Positions 52,735-61,878 of a stretch of DNA of 64,000 bases are shown here, one piece after another. Position numbers and translations under genes: made by a program. The notes beneath the pieces are model-generated. The model was given only the letters and a program-made list of their open reading frames with translations. It was not told the DNA's origin and did no database searches. The stretch is from Bosea sp. PAMC 26642 (lineage in GTDB: Bacteria > Pseudomonadota > Alphaproteobacteria > Rhizobiales > Beijerinckiaceae). How positions within the stretch are numbered: position 1 is the stretch's first letter; each line of letters opens with the position of its first letter. The stretch lies in the NCBI RefSeq assembly GCF_001562255.1, contig NZ_CP014301.1, positions 1,736,001-1,800,000 on the forward strand, read 5' to 3'.

Positions 52735-52926
52735 GGCGTTGGAAGAACCGGTTCTTGAGGCATGAACGCGAAGGCGGCGGCCGGATGCATGGCGGACCTG
52801 CACCCGGCGCGCATCTAACCGCCTCCATCTCAGAATGCCAGAGATGTCTTGCGTCAAGGTCAATTTGAAGACGCGAGGGTGACCGGCCGGAGGCAACAGC
52901 CCCGGCCGGGCCAGCGGCGGAAGCTA

Positions 52927-53688
52927 TTAGCCGCGCCCAACGAAGGGAGCGCTCGTCGCCATCACCGTGACGAATAGCACGTTCGCCTCGATCGGCAGGC
53001 TCGCCATGTGCAGCACGGTGGTGGCGACATGATCGACCTCCATCACCGCCTCGACCTTGATCGAGCCGTCGGCCTGCGGCACGCCGGTCGTCATCCTGCG
53101 GGCCATCTCGGTCAGCGCGTTGCCGATATCGACCTGCCCCACAGCGATGTCGTATTTCCGCCCGTCGAGTGAGGAGGTCTTGGTCAGGCCCGTGATGGCG
53201 TGCTTCGTCGCGGTATAGGCGATGGAATTGGGCCGCGGCGCATGGGCCGAGATCGAGCCGTTGTTGATGATCCGCCCACCGCGCGGCGACTGGTCCTTCA
53301 TCATCCTGAAGGCGCCCTGCGTACACAGGAACGGCCCGGTCAGGTTGGTGTCGACGACCTTCTGCCAATCCTCCAGCGAGAGGTCTTCGAGGAGGATGCC
53401 GCCAGGCGCATTGACGCCGGCATTGTTGAACAGCACGTCGAGCCGCCCGAAAGCCTCCTTGGTCTTCGCAAACAGCGCATCGACCGAGGCCTTGTCCGTC
53501 ACGTCGGTCGGCACCGCCAGCGCCTGCCCGGCCGGAGCGCCCGAGAGCGCGATGGTCTCCTCCAGCGCGTCCGCACGCCGCCCGGCGAGCACCGTGCGGT
53601 AGCCGTCCTTGAGGAAGGCCAGAGCCACCGAGCGCCCCACGCCCGATCCTGCGCCCGTGATGATGGCGACCTTGTTGTGCAAAGGCAT
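52927..53688 (-). CDS. SDR family NAD(P)-dependent oxidoreductase
   Basis: A 253-residue classical short-chain dehydrogenase. Cofactor loop [17 protein letters not shown] in [11 protein letters not shown], catalytic Ser in [10 protein letters not shown] and Tyr-x3-Lys in [10 protein letters not shown] are all present. Substrate is unknown; nothing next to it gives a pathway. A single gene facing the ceramidase homologue's downstream side. Confidence 0.93.
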   Translation of the reverse strand: MPLHNKVAIITGAGSGVGRSVALAFLKDGYRTVLAGRRADALEETIALSGAPAGQALAVPTDVTDKASVDALFAKTKEAFGRLDVLFNNAGVNAPGGILLEDLSLEDWQKVVDTNLTGPFLCTQGAFRMMKDQSPRGGRIINNGSISAHAPRPNSIAYTATKHAITGLTKTSSLDGRKYDIAVGQVDIGNALTEMARRMTTGVPQADGSIKVEAVMEVDHVATTVLHMASLPIEANVLFVTVMATSAPFVGRG

Positions 53689-53906
53689 GGCGTATCCTCG
53701 TCGTTTCTTGAGCTAAACCGTTTCAGATGGCGCCCGACCATAGCAGCGCGGCGGGCACGCGAAACCGGCTTTTTGGGTATGGGAGCCCATCAAGCCATCG
53801 AACAGTCTCGGCTGGTTCTCCATGCGGTCATGGCCGCCGGCGCATCACCGGATTTCGGCAAGCGGCTCCCCAGCAGCCAGGTCCGCCTCGCAGCGTAGCG
53901 CAGGCC

Positions 53907-54569
53907 TTAACCTGGCGCCGGCCGGCTTTGGCTGCCGATCGCGGCGCGCAGCAGGAGACAAAGCACGCCGGCATTGAGCAGATGCCAGGCCCAGTGCAGC
54001 CCGAACGGCAGTTGCGCGCACCAGCCGGCATCGAGCGAGCGCAGGGTCAGCGACACCGCAAACAGGACGCCGGCCAGCAGCAGGCCGGCCGAGCCGGTCT
54101 GTTCGGGGTGACCGGCGCGCAAGCCGAGACCCACGCCGAAAAGCCCGATTACGAAGGCGCCATAGCCGGCCGAGCCGCGCGCACCTTGCGGCAAGAGCGG
54201 TGCCAAGCCGACCTGGAGCGCCAGCGCGAAGCCGAGAAAGGCCAGGGTGCCGATCAGGCTTGCTGTCAGCGAGAGACGCAGCAGGCGCCGCAACGCCAGC
54301 CCGAAATAGCCGAAGGCGAAGAGCTGGATCGGGATCACGTCCGCAAGCAGGGTCGCCCGTCCCGGCATGGTGTGGAACAGGAAGGAGCCGATGCCGATAC
54401 AAAAGACCAGCGCGATCAGCAGCGCGGCGGGCCAGTCGCGTCCACCCGCGCGGCGCCAGAGCAGCTGCGCCATCACGGCCGCGACGATGAAAGCGCCGTT
54501 GGTCAGCGCATTCAACGGCTCGGCCCAGAACAGCGTGCTGTCGCGCTCGCAATAGCCGAAAGGGGTCAT
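53907..54569 (-). CDS. Ceramidase-like integral membrane hydrolase (CREST superfamily)
   Basis: A 220-residue protein with about seven hydrophobic segments. It has the metal-dependent hydrolase pattern of alkaline ceramidase/PAQR proteins: Ser-x3-His in GSFLFHTMPG, Asp in LLADVIPIQ and His-x3-His in GLHWAWHLLN, all where zinc should bind at the membrane. The start TPFGYCERDSTLFWAEPLN also matches the ceramidase family. Bacterial members are uncharacterised for the most part; whether this host makes sphingolipids is unknown. It ends 200 bases from the SDR gene. Confidence 0.85.
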   Translation of the reverse strand: MTPFGYCERDSTLFWAEPLNALTNGAFIVAAVMAQLLWRRAGGRDWPAALLIALVFCIGIGSFLFHTMPGRATLLADVIPIQLFAFGYFGLALRRLLRLSLTASLIGTLAFLGFALALQVGLAPLLPQGARGSAGYGAFVIGLFGVGLGLRAGHPEQTGSAGLLLAGVLFAVSLTLRSLDAGWCAQLPFGLHWAWHLLNAGVLCLLLRAAIGSQSRPAPG

Positions 54570-54596
54570 GATGCGATCGAGACTATCGGCGCCGGA

Positions 54597-56222
54597 TTAC
54601 ATCCGGAAGACACCGAACTTCGTTTCCGGCACGGGCGCGTTCAGGCAGGCGGAGAACGCCAGCGCCAGCACGCGCCGCGTCTCGCTCGGCAGGATGATGC
54701 CGTCGTCCCAGAGCCGCGCCGTGGCGTGGTAGGGAGAGCCCTCCTCCTCGTATTTCGAGCGGATCGGCGCCTTGAAGCTCTCCTCCTCCTCGGCAGACCA
54801 GCTCTTGCCCTCGGCCTCGATATTGTCGCGGCGCACGGTCGCCAGCACGCTCGCCGCCTGCTCGCCGCCCATCACCGAAATGCGGGAGTTCGGCCAGGTG
54901 AACAGGAAGCGTGGCGAATAGGCCCGGCCGCACATGCCGTAATTGCCCGCCCCGAACGAGCCGCCGACCAGCACGGTGATCTTCGGCACCCGAGCCGCGG
55001 CGACCGCCGTGACGAGCTTGGCCCCGTCCTTGGCGATGCCGCGCGTCTCGAAATCGCGGCCGACCATGAAGCCGGTGATGTTTTGCAGGAACAGCAGCGG
55101 AATCCGGCGCTGGCAGCACAATTCGATGAAATGGGCGCCCTTCAGCGCGCTCTCGGAGAACAGGATGCCGTTATTGGCGATGATGCCGACGGGCATGCCG
55201 TGGATGCGGGCAAAGCCGGTGATCAAAGTCGTGCCGTAGAGCTTCTTGAACTCGTCGAACTCGGAGCCGTCGACCAGCCGGGCGATGACCTCGCGGATAT
55301 CGTATTGCTTCTTCAGGTCGGTCGGGACCACCGCTTCCAGCTCCTCGACCGGGTAGAGCGGCGGGGCGGTCTCGGCGATGTCGATGTCGGGCCGCTTGAC
55401 GCTGTTGAGATTGGCGGCGATCCGGCGCGCGATCGCCAGCGCATGGGTGTCGTCGCCGGCATAGTGATCGGCGACGCCCGACAGCCTGGCATGGACGTCG
55501 GCGCCGCCGAGGTCTTCGGCCGTGACGACCTCGCCGGTCGCGGCCTTCACCAGAGGCGGGCCGCCGAGGAAGATCGTGCCCTGGTTCTTGACGATCACGG
55601 TCTCGTCGGACATCGCCGGGACATAGGCGCCGCCGGCCGTGCAGGAGCCCATCACCACGGCGATCTGCGGAATCCCCTCTGCCGAGAGGTTGGCCTGGTT
55701 GTAGAAGATCCGGCCGAAATGCTCGCGGTCGGGAAACACCTCGGTCTGGTGCGGCAGGTTGGCCCCACCCGAATCGACCAGATAGATGCAGGGCAGCCGG
55801 TTCTCGCGCGCGATCTCCTGCGCCCGCAGATGCTTCTTCACCGTCATTGGGTAATAGGTGCCGCCCTTGATCGTCGCATCGTTGCACACGATCATGCATT
55901 CGCGCCCGGCGACGCGGCCGATGCCGGCGATCATGCCGGCGCCGTGGATTTCCTTGTCGTACATCTCGAAGGCGGCCAGTGCCCCGATCTCCAGGAAAGC
56001 GGAGCCGGGATCAAGCAGCCGCAGCACGCGCTCGCGCGGCAGCAGCTTTCCCCGTGCCGTATGGCGCTCGCGCGATCTGGCGTTGCCGCCGAGCGCCACG
56101 GTGGCCCGGCGCTCCTGCAGTTCGGCGCGCAATGCCGTCCAGTTATCGGCATTGGCGCGCGTCTCGGCCGAATTCAGATCGACCTTGCTCTCGATGACCG
56201 GCACTGCGCGCTCCCTCGGCAT
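54597..56222 (-). CDS. mccB: Acyl-CoA carboxylase carboxyltransferase subunit (methylcrotonyl-CoA type)
   Basis: A 541-residue biotin-dependent carboxyltransferase beta subunit. The two crotonase-like halves carry [16 protein letters not shown] with [11 protein letters not shown], and [13 protein letters not shown] with [16 protein letters not shown], the acyl-CoA oxyanion and CoA loops. [15 protein letters not shown] and length match methylcrotonyl-CoA carboxylase MccB of leucine degradation better than propionyl-CoA carboxylase. Geranyl-CoA carboxylase is a close alternative. The biotin carboxylase subunit is not in the window. A longer in-frame start exists. Confidence 0.85.
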   Translation of the reverse strand: MPRERAVPVIESKVDLNSAETRANADNWTALRAELQERRATVALGGNARSRERHTARGKLLPRERVLRLLDPGSAFLEIGALAAFEMYDKEIHGAGMIAGIGRVAGRECMIVCNDATIKGGTYYPMTVKKHLRAQEIARENRLPCIYLVDSGGANLPHQTEVFPDREHFGRIFYNQANLSAEGIPQIAVVMGSCTAGGAYVPAMSDETVIVKNQGTIFLGGPPLVKAATGEVVTAEDLGGADVHARLSGVADHYAGDDTHALAIARRIAANLNSVKRPDIDIAETAPPLYPVEELEAVVPTDLKKQYDIREVIARLVDGSEFDEFKKLYGTTLITGFARIHGMPVGIIANNGILFSESALKGAHFIELCCQRRIPLLFLQNITGFMVGRDFETRGIAKDGAKLVTAVAAARVPKITVLVGGSFGAGNYGMCGRAYSPRFLFTWPNSRISVMGGEQAASVLATVRRDNIEAEGKSWSAEEEESFKAPIRSKYEEEGSPYHATARLWDDGIILPSETRRVLALAFSACLNAPVPETKFGVFRM

Positions 56223-56276
56223 TGGCTTGTTCTGGAGAGCCTTATGGACGCCTCCACCGGCCATGCCAACGGGCGC

Positions 56277-56978
56277 TCATGCCAACACGGTCGGCCCGAA
56301 GATGCGCTCGAACTCCCCGCGCAGAACGCCATCGACCTCCGGCATCGTCACCGGCAGCCCGAGATCGACCAGCGAGGTCACGCCCTGGTCGCTGACGCCG
56401 CAGGGCACGATCCCGTCGAAATGCTTAAGGTCCGGCTCGACATTGAGCGAGATGCCGTGGAACGAGACCCAGCGCCGCACGCGGATGCCGATTGCGGCGA
56501 TCTTGTCCTCCGCCCCTGCCCGCTTCTCCGGCCGCCGCACCCAGACGCCGACGCGGTCCTCGCGCCTTTCGCCGCGCACGTTCATCGCGTCGAGCGCGCC
56601 GATCAGCCAGGCCTCCAGCGCCGCCACGAAGCGCCGCAGATCCGGGTCGCGGCGCTTCAGGTCGAGCATGACATAGGCCACGCGCTGTCCCGGCCCGTGA
56701 TAGGTGTATTGCCCGCCCCGGCCGCTGGCATGCACCGGGAAGCGCTCCGGCGCGACCAAATCGGCCGCCTTAGCGGAGGTGCCGGCGGTGTAGAGCGGCG
56801 GGTGCTCGACCAGCCAGACCCGCTCGCGCGCCAGCCCGTCCGCGATCAGGGCAGCGCGTGCCTCCATCTCGGCCACGGCATCGTCGTAGGCCGTCAGCCC
56901 CGCGGCCACGACCCATTCGACAGGGTCGAAACCGGGCTGCGGCCCAAACGAAACCGAAAGCGCCTGGCGCGTCTTCAC
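56277..56978 (-). CDS. lipB: Octanoyl-[acyl carrier protein]:protein octanoyltransferase
   Basis: A 233-residue LipB that moves octanoate from ACP to lipoyl domains, the first step of lipoate assembly. [38 protein letters not shown] with the conserved Lys replaced locally by the IR-V segment but His-Gly kept, and the catalytic Cys in [13 protein letters not shown] are seen. The start is GTG (VKTRQAL) with AAGG upstream. It lies 54 bases before mccB on the same strand. Confidence 0.93.
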   Translation of the reverse strand: MKTRQALSVSFGPQPGFDPVEWVVAAGLTAYDDAVAEMEARAALIADGLARERVWLVEHPPLYTAGTSAKAADLVAPERFPVHASGRGGQYTYHGPGQRVAYVMLDLKRRDPDLRRFVAALEAWLIGALDAMNVRGERREDRVGVWVRRPEKRAGAEDKIAAIGIRVRRWVSFHGISLNVEPDLKHFDGIVPCGVSDQGVTSLVDLGLPVTMPEVDGVLRGEFERIFGPTVLA

Positions 56979-57097
56979 CTTGCCTTAACCCTGTTTGGTC
57001 ATCGTCGCTTAACCGGAAGCGGCAAGCGCGCCTTGCGCCCGGCAAAGACCCGCGGGCAAGTGTGTCGGTCGCGTAGGTAATGGCTTGGAGGCAGGAC

Positions 57098-57367
57098 GTG
57101 AAGGCCGATCTCGATCTCGTTCCTGTCGAGTTGACGGTGGTGCTGGGTTCGACCCGGATGCCGATCTACAAGCTTCTGCGCATGGGCCGCGGCGCGATCA
57201 TCGAGCTCAACGCCAGCGAGACCGACGAAGTCGAGATTCTGGCCAACAACCACCCCTTCGCCAAGGGAAACGTCGTCGTCTCCGGCTCGCGGATATCCGT
57301 CGAGATCACCCAGATGCTCAAGCGCCCGACCGTCTACACCCTTCAGGAAGTGGCGCAAGCGGCCTGA
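57098..57367 (+). CDS. fliN: FliN family flagellar motor switch protein (SpoA domain)
   Basis: An 89-residue protein consisting of a single SpoA domain: LVPVELTVVLGSTRMPIYKL, ELNASETDEVEILANNHPF and GNVVVSGSRISVEIT. FliN makes the base of the flagellar C-ring with FliM. The GTG start has a perfect GGAGG six bases upstream; an ATG six codons earlier has none. No other flagellar gene is in the window, so it is an orphan copy between lipB and a tRNA gene. Confidence 0.85.
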   Translation: MKADLDLVPVELTVVLGSTRMPIYKLLRMGRGAIIELNASETDEVEILANNHPFAKGNVVVSGSRISVEITQMLKRPTVYTLQEVAQAA

Positions 57368-57482
57368 CCCGCTGTGGGCTGTCGCCGCATTCTTCGCGCA
57401 ATGCCCTTGTGGGGGCGGATTCGATTTGCTAGACCCGCGCCGCTCCCGAGTTCGTCGCCATGCGCGGCGCGGCGGAGCCGCT

Positions 57483-57567
57483 GCGGTCATGGCGGAATTG
57501 GTAGACGCACTACCTTGAGGTGGTAGCGGGGAGACCCGTGGAGGTTCGAGTCCTCTTGACCGCACCA
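57483..57567 (+). tRNA. tRNA-Leu (anticodon GAG)
   Basis: 85-base class II tRNA. Acceptor stem GCGGTCA pairs with TGACCGC, the anticodon arm CTACC-TTGAGGT-GGTAG presents GAG, a variable arm GCGGGGAGACCCGT follows, the T arm contains GTTCGAGTC, and CCA is encoded. Leucine codon CTC/CTT reader. Confidence 0.97.
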
Positions 57568-57689
57568 GATTAAGGCGCAAAGCCTCGACGAAACGGCGAT
57601 CCGCGAGGGTCGCCGTTTCGCGTTGCGTTGCAGCGAAGCGGCTGACACAAGGGCTGCACACCCATTTCCCGAATCGTGGAGCCGGACCG

Positions 57690-59096
57690 ATGTCGGACAC
57701 CGAACACGCTCCCACTGAGACGCAGCCGCGCAAGATCCGTGACGAAGACGGCGCGATCGACCCCAATCTGGTCGAACAGGTCTCGCAGGCGCTGCTGCTC
57801 TCGGACCTCACGACGCTTCGCGGCGTCGTCGCCGACATGCACGAGGCCGATCTCGGCGCCTTGCTCGAAGCGCTCGATCCCGACGAACGCCCGCGCCTGA
57901 TCTCGCTGCTCGGCGCCGATTTCGACTTCACCGCGCTGACCGAGGTCGACGACGCCGTCCGCGAGGAGATTCTCGAGGGACTCTCGGCGGAAACGGTGGC
58001 CGAGGGCGTGCGCGACCTCGATACCGACGACGCCGTCTACATCCTCGAGGACCTCGACGAGGCCGACAAGAAGGACGTGCTCGACCGGCTGACCCCGGCC
58101 GAGCGCATCGTCCTGCAGAAAGGCCTCGACTATCCCGAGGGCAGCGCCGGCCGGCGCATGCAGAGCGAGATCCTGGCGGTGCCGGCGTTCTGGACAGTCG
58201 GCCAGACGATCGACCATCTGCGCCAGACCGAGGATCTGCCCGAGCGCTTCTTCGAGATCATGGTCGCCGATCCCTCGCATCATTTCATCGGCTCGGTGCC
58301 GCTCGACCGTCTTTTGCGTACTAGGCGCCCGGTCGCGATCTCGGAGCTCGTCGAAGAGGACAACCGCGCCGTCGCCGCCACGGCCGACATCGAGGACGTG
58401 GCGCGCATGTTCCAGCGCTACAACCTGATCGCCGCCCCGGTGATCGACGATGCCGGCCGGCTCGTCGGCGTCCTGACCATCGACGACATCGTCGATGTGA
58501 TCGAGGCTGCCGCCGACGACGACGTCAAGCAGCTCGGTGGCGTCGACGCCGACGAGGAGCTTTCCGATTCGGTGCCTCGAATTGCCAAGAGTCGCTTCCG
58601 CTGGCTCTTCATCAACCTCGTCACCGCCTTTCTCGCAGCCTCCGTGATGAGCCTGTTCGAGGCGCAGCTCTCGCAGCTCGTCGCGCTGGCGATCCTGGCG
58701 CCGATCGTGGCGAGCCAGGGTGGCAATGCCGCGACGCAGACCATGACGGTGGCGGTGCGCGCGCTCGCCACACAGGAACTCGGCTCCTGGAACATCAGGC
58801 GCTTCTTCACCCGCGAACTGATCGTCGCCTTGATCAACGGCCTGGCCTTCGCGCTGATCACCGGCGCGGTCGCCTCGCTCTGGTTCGGCAATCAGGGCCT
58901 AGGCCTCGTCATCGGCGTCGCCATGGTGATCAATCTTGTCGCCGGCGCGCTTGCCGGCGTCGCGATTCCGTTCGTGCTCGACCGCTGCAACATCGACCCG
59001 GCGGTCTCGTCGGGTACCTTCGTGACCACCGTCACCGATGTCGTCGGATTCTTCGCCTTCCTGGGCACGGCGACCGCGCTGTTGGACCTGCATTGA
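57690..59096 (+). CDS. mgtE: Magnesium transporter MgtE
   Basis: A 468-residue Mg2+ channel/transporter. An acidic N domain (residues ~30-135), a CBS pair (~150-275, with VDDAGRLVGVLTIDDIV-type segments) and about five transmembrane helices (~305-465) appear in the usual order. The selectivity helix is LAPIVASQGGNAATQ. Many acidic residues in the N and CBS parts fit Mg2+ sensing. Stands alone after the tRNA. Confidence 0.95.
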   Translation: MSDTEHAPTETQPRKIRDEDGAIDPNLVEQVSQALLLSDLTTLRGVVADMHEADLGALLEALDPDERPRLISLLGADFDFTALTEVDDAVREEILEGLSAETVAEGVRDLDTDDAVYILEDLDEADKKDVLDRLTPAERIVLQKGLDYPEGSAGRRMQSEILAVPAFWTVGQTIDHLRQTEDLPERFFEIMVADPSHHFIGSVPLDRLLRTRRPVAISELVEEDNRAVAATADIEDVARMFQRYNLIAAPVIDDAGRLVGVLTIDDIVDVIEAAADDDVKQLGGVDADEELSDSVPRIAKSRFRWLFINLVTAFLAASVMSLFEAQLSQLVALAILAPIVASQGGNAATQTMTVAVRALATQELGSWNIRRFFTRELIVALINGLAFALITGAVASLWFGNQGLGLVIGVAMVINLVAGALAGVAIPFVLDRCNIDPAVSSGTFVTTVTDVVGFFAFLGTATALLDLH

Positions 59097-59143
59097 GGCG
59101 AAGGCCCGCGGTTGCGTAAACCGGTCGTCAAGCTTTCTCCTCA

Positions 59144-60088
59144 ATGTTGAGCGAGATGACCTCCCATCGCATGATCCATCGCATCACAGCCATGTCGTTC
59201 GCCGTCGCCGCTTTCGCGGTCCTTGGTGGCTGCGTCGCGCTGGAGGGCAACTACCCGCTCAAAGGCGACAATCGCCCCCATCCCGGCGTGGCTGCCGCAC
59301 ACCGCTACCCCGTGCACGGCATCGATATTTCGCGCTGGCAGGGCGAGATCGACTGGACGGCGGTCAAGGGCGCCGGCACCCGCTTCGTCTACATGAAATC
59401 AACCGAGGGCGGCGACCATATCGACCCGGCCTTCCTGCGCAACTGGGAGAACGCGCGGCGCGCCGGCGTCCCGCGTGGCGCCTACCATTTCGTCTACTGG
59501 TGCAGGCCGGCCCATGAGCAGGCGGTCTGGTTCCGCCAGCACATCCCCAACGACCCCGACGCCCTGCCGCCGGTGCTCGACGTCGAATGGAACGGCCATT
59601 CCAAGACCTGCCCCGGCAAGATCGACCGCTCGCTCGCGCTGGAGAAGATCCAGCTCATGCTGACCGAGCTCGAACAGCTCACCGGCAAGAAGCCGGTCAT
59701 CTACACCGACATCACCTTCCACAAGGACGTGCTGGAAGGCCAGTTCAACGACTATCCCTACTGGATCCGCTCGACGGCGGCCTTGCCCGAAACCCGCTAC
59801 GAAAACCGCCCCTGGGCCTTCTGGCAGTTCACCACGACGGGCCGGATCCCCGGCATCAAGGGCGATGTCGACCGAAACGCCTTTTTCGGCAGCGACGACC
59901 AGTTCGTCGGCTGGCTCAACGGCGAATACGATATCGGCACGCGACGCTGGGACAAGCGCCGGCAGCCTTCGCCTCAACCGCCAGCCGAGCGCCAGCAGCC
60001 GCCGCTGGTGGCGACGATCCCGGGCGCGGCCCCGCCGGTCTCGGCAGCGTTCAAGCTCGGCGAAGCCGGAGCGGAGCTTCAGGAATAG
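59144..60088 (+). CDS. Glycoside hydrolase family 25 lipoprotein (lysozyme-like)
   Basis: A 314-residue lipoprotein muramidase of family GH25. Signal and lipobox are FAVAAFAVLGGC, with lipid on the Cys near residue 30. The GH25 barrel begins VHGIDISRWQGEIDW (catalytic Asp), continues GAYHFVYW and VLDVEWNG (catalytic Asp-x-Glu), and ends PWAFWQFT. A Pro/Gln-rich tail (~275-295) follows. Family enzymes cut peptidoglycan. Several in-frame ATGs near the start make the exact N-terminus uncertain. Confidence 0.9.
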   Translation: MLSEMTSHRMIHRITAMSFAVAAFAVLGGCVALEGNYPLKGDNRPHPGVAAAHRYPVHGIDISRWQGEIDWTAVKGAGTRFVYMKSTEGGDHIDPAFLRNWENARRAGVPRGAYHFVYWCRPAHEQAVWFRQHIPNDPDALPPVLDVEWNGHSKTCPGKIDRSLALEKIQLMLTELEQLTGKKPVIYTDITFHKDVLEGQFNDYPYWIRSTAALPETRYENRPWAFWQFTTTGRIPGIKGDVDRNAFFGSDDQFVGWLNGEYDIGTRRWDKRRQPSPQPPAERQQPPLVATIPGAAPPVSAAFKLGEAGAELQE

Positions 60089-60159
60089 CCGACCTCGGTG
60101 GCTGGCTCGATGAATTCGACCATTTAGTGCCTTCCCATATCGTTTCACGCCAAGGGACC

Positions 60160-60272
60160 GTCATTCCGGACAAGCGGCGCAGCCGCGCCGATCCGGAATC
60201 CATGCCGGAACGCTGCTCTTGAGCGGATCAGGCATAGATTCCGGGTCTCCGCTTCGCTGCGCCCGGAATGAC
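60160..60272. repeat. Dispersed palindromic repeat, copy C
   Basis: A 113-bp copy in the orientation of copy A, between the convergent GH25 and HAD genes. Bounded by GTCATTCCGG and CCGGAATGAC; its inner part carries both ATCCGGAATCCATG and ATTCCGGGTCTCCGC. Confidence 0.88.
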
Positions 60273-60313
60273 GACCTCTGGACGACAAACAGGAGCCGTT
60301 GAAACCACTCAGC

Positions 60314-61012
60314 TCATTTCGGGCCAGGCTCTGAGGCCGCCCCGGCGACGGACAGCCGGTCGACCAGACCCGGCAGCTCCGACCACGCATCCAGCCGCTC
60401 CCGCGCGCCCAGCGCCATCAGGCTCGCGACCGGCTGAAACCCCCATGACACCGCGATGGGAGTGACACCAGCCGCCAGCGCCATCTCGATGTCGAACGAG
60501 CTGTCCCCGACCATCGCGCTGCGCTCCGCGCTGGCGTTTGTCTCGGCCATCGCCCGCAGGATCATGCCGGGATGCGGCTTGGAGGGCGCGTCGTCGGCAG
60601 TCTGGATCGTCGAAAACAGCCCGTCCCAGCCATGGCGCTCGATGATATAGTCCGCGCCGCGTCGCGACTTGCCGGTCGCGATGCCGAGCTTCAGTCCCGG
60701 CCGGGCAGCGAGCGCCACCAGCATCTCGGCCGCGCCGGGATATAACGGCTCGTCCAGCGACGGGTCGGTCTCGGCGCGCAAGCGCATCGCGCCGAACACC
60801 TCTCGATAGGTCTCGGTCAGCCGCTCATCGGGCTTGTCCAGCCCGGCGAGCCGCGCAAGCGCGATGTCGAGCGTCAGCCCGACGATCCCGAGCCCCGCCT
60901 CGCGGCCGGGATGCACGAGCCCGCATTGCGCAAAGGTCTCGAACTGCGCGCCGAGAATGATCGCCTCGGAATCGATCAGGGTGCCGTCGAGGTCGAAGAT
61001 GATCAGGTCCAT
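60314..61012 (-). CDS. HAD family phosphatase (phosphoglycolate-phosphatase-like)
   Basis: A 232-residue subclass IA HAD hydrolase. Motif I IIFDLDGTLIDSE has the nucleophile Asp, motif II is LGIATGKSRRG, motif III Lys is in APSKPHPGM, and motif IV is MVGDSSFDIEMA. The cap domain lies between residues ~15 and 85. Sequence and position do not decide the substrate; phosphoglycolate or a related small phosphate is likely. Confidence 0.92.
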   Translation of the reverse strand: MDLIIFDLDGTLIDSEAIILGAQFETFAQCGLVHPGREAGLGIVGLTLDIALARLAGLDKPDERLTETYREVFGAMRLRAETDPSLDEPLYPGAAEMLVALAARPGLKLGIATGKSRRGADYIIERHGWDGLFSTIQTADDAPSKPHPGMILRAMAETNASAERSAMVGDSSFDIEMALAAGVTPIAVSWGFQPVASLMALGARERLDAWSELPGLVDRLSVAGAASEPGPK

Positions 61013-61074
61013 GCGGGGCGTTTAGCGCGGATCGCGGCAGTGGGCCACCGCGCCGCGCTCATGGGCGATGACCG

Positions 61075-61575
61075 TCAGGATCGGCCTTCGCGGGCGCAGC
61101 CATCCACAGCCTGCCGCAGCAAGGCGCCGTCCAGCCCCTTCTCGCGCGCCTCCTTGCGGCATTCGGCCCGCTGCGCGAGGTCTGGCCGCTTGGCGTTGAA
61201 GCAAGCGACCAGCGCCGCCGTTCGGGCCGAGCCCGTCAGATTGCGGCCGTCCACGTCCTCCTTGCAGGCGGCACGCGCGGTCGTCGCCGTCGGCTTGCCG
61301 TCACGCGTCAGCCCGTCCCTCGCGTAAAGCTGCACGCCGGGGAACTTGGACTGGATGCAGTCGCGCATGGCCGGACGCAGATCGTCGCCCGACAGAGCGA
61401 CATTGTCGGCGAGGCATTCCTGGCGTGCCTTGGCGCGAGCCGCGCGCGGAACAGGCTCGTCGGGCGTGGCGGCTGTCGTAACGGATGCTTGTGAGGCCGG
61501 TGTCTGCGCACTTGCAGGCGCGCCGAGACAGGCGAAGGAGGACAGGCCGACAAGGAGAACGGCGAAACGCATCAT
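61075..61575 (-). CDS. Secreted Cys-repeat protein (PsiF-like)
   Basis: A 166-residue exported protein with signal peptide MMRFAVLLVGLSSFACL...ASA. The mature part has three similar helical units each with two Cys about 15-20 apart: RQECLADNV...RDCIQSKF, RAACKEDVD...VACFNAKR and RAECRKEAR...DGCAREG. This resembles the PsiF repeat. Function is unknown; three disulfides in the periplasm are likely. It is 63 bases upstream of the HAD gene on the same strand. Confidence 0.8.
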   Translation of the reverse strand: MMRFAVLLVGLSSFACLGAPASAQTPASQASVTTAATPDEPVPRAARAKARQECLADNVALSGDDLRPAMRDCIQSKFPGVQLYARDGLTRDGKPTATTARAACKEDVDGRNLTGSARTAALVACFNAKRPDLAQRAECRKEAREKGLDGALLRQAVDGCAREGRS

Positions 61576-61734
61576 CGGAACACCTGCGTGAGAGTGATGG
61601 GAACAAAATTAGAACATAGTTCGATTTGTTCCGCAACTGTTCTCTTTACGCATCGTCAGCCAAATCCCGGGTGTGCTCACGAGCCGTCGAACTCGTCTCG
61701 CGGTTGCGACGACCAACCATCCGACAAAAGCATC

Positions 61735-61842
61735 GTCATTCCGGACAAGCCGCGAAGAGGCGCCGATCCGGAATCCATCACAAGGCGCCGTCGGTCTTCG
61801 ACGATGGATTCCGGGTCTCCGCTTCGCTGCGCCCGGAATGAC
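61735..61842. repeat. Dispersed palindromic repeat, copy D
   Basis: A 108-bp copy in the same orientation as copies A and C, closest in sequence to copy A (both carry the ACAAGCCGCG and GATGGATTCCGGGTCTCCGC segments). It fills most of the 300-base gap between the Cys-repeat protein and the pseudouridine synthase; nothing else was seen there. Confidence 0.88.
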
Positions 61843-61878
61843 GGCGCATGGGGAGCTTCAGGCGGCTCCGGTCAAAAG

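Noticed and set aside
53727..57080. Very long open frame (about 1117 codons) on the plus strand
   Set aside because: It runs antisense to ceramidase-like, mccB and lipB genes; its translation is rich in Arg, His, Gln, Asp and Ala without domains. High GC keeps the frame open.
46248..61842. CRISPR array or insertion sequences from the repeated motifs
   Set aside because: Copies are far apart, palindromic, about 110 bp long, without spacers or transposase genes.
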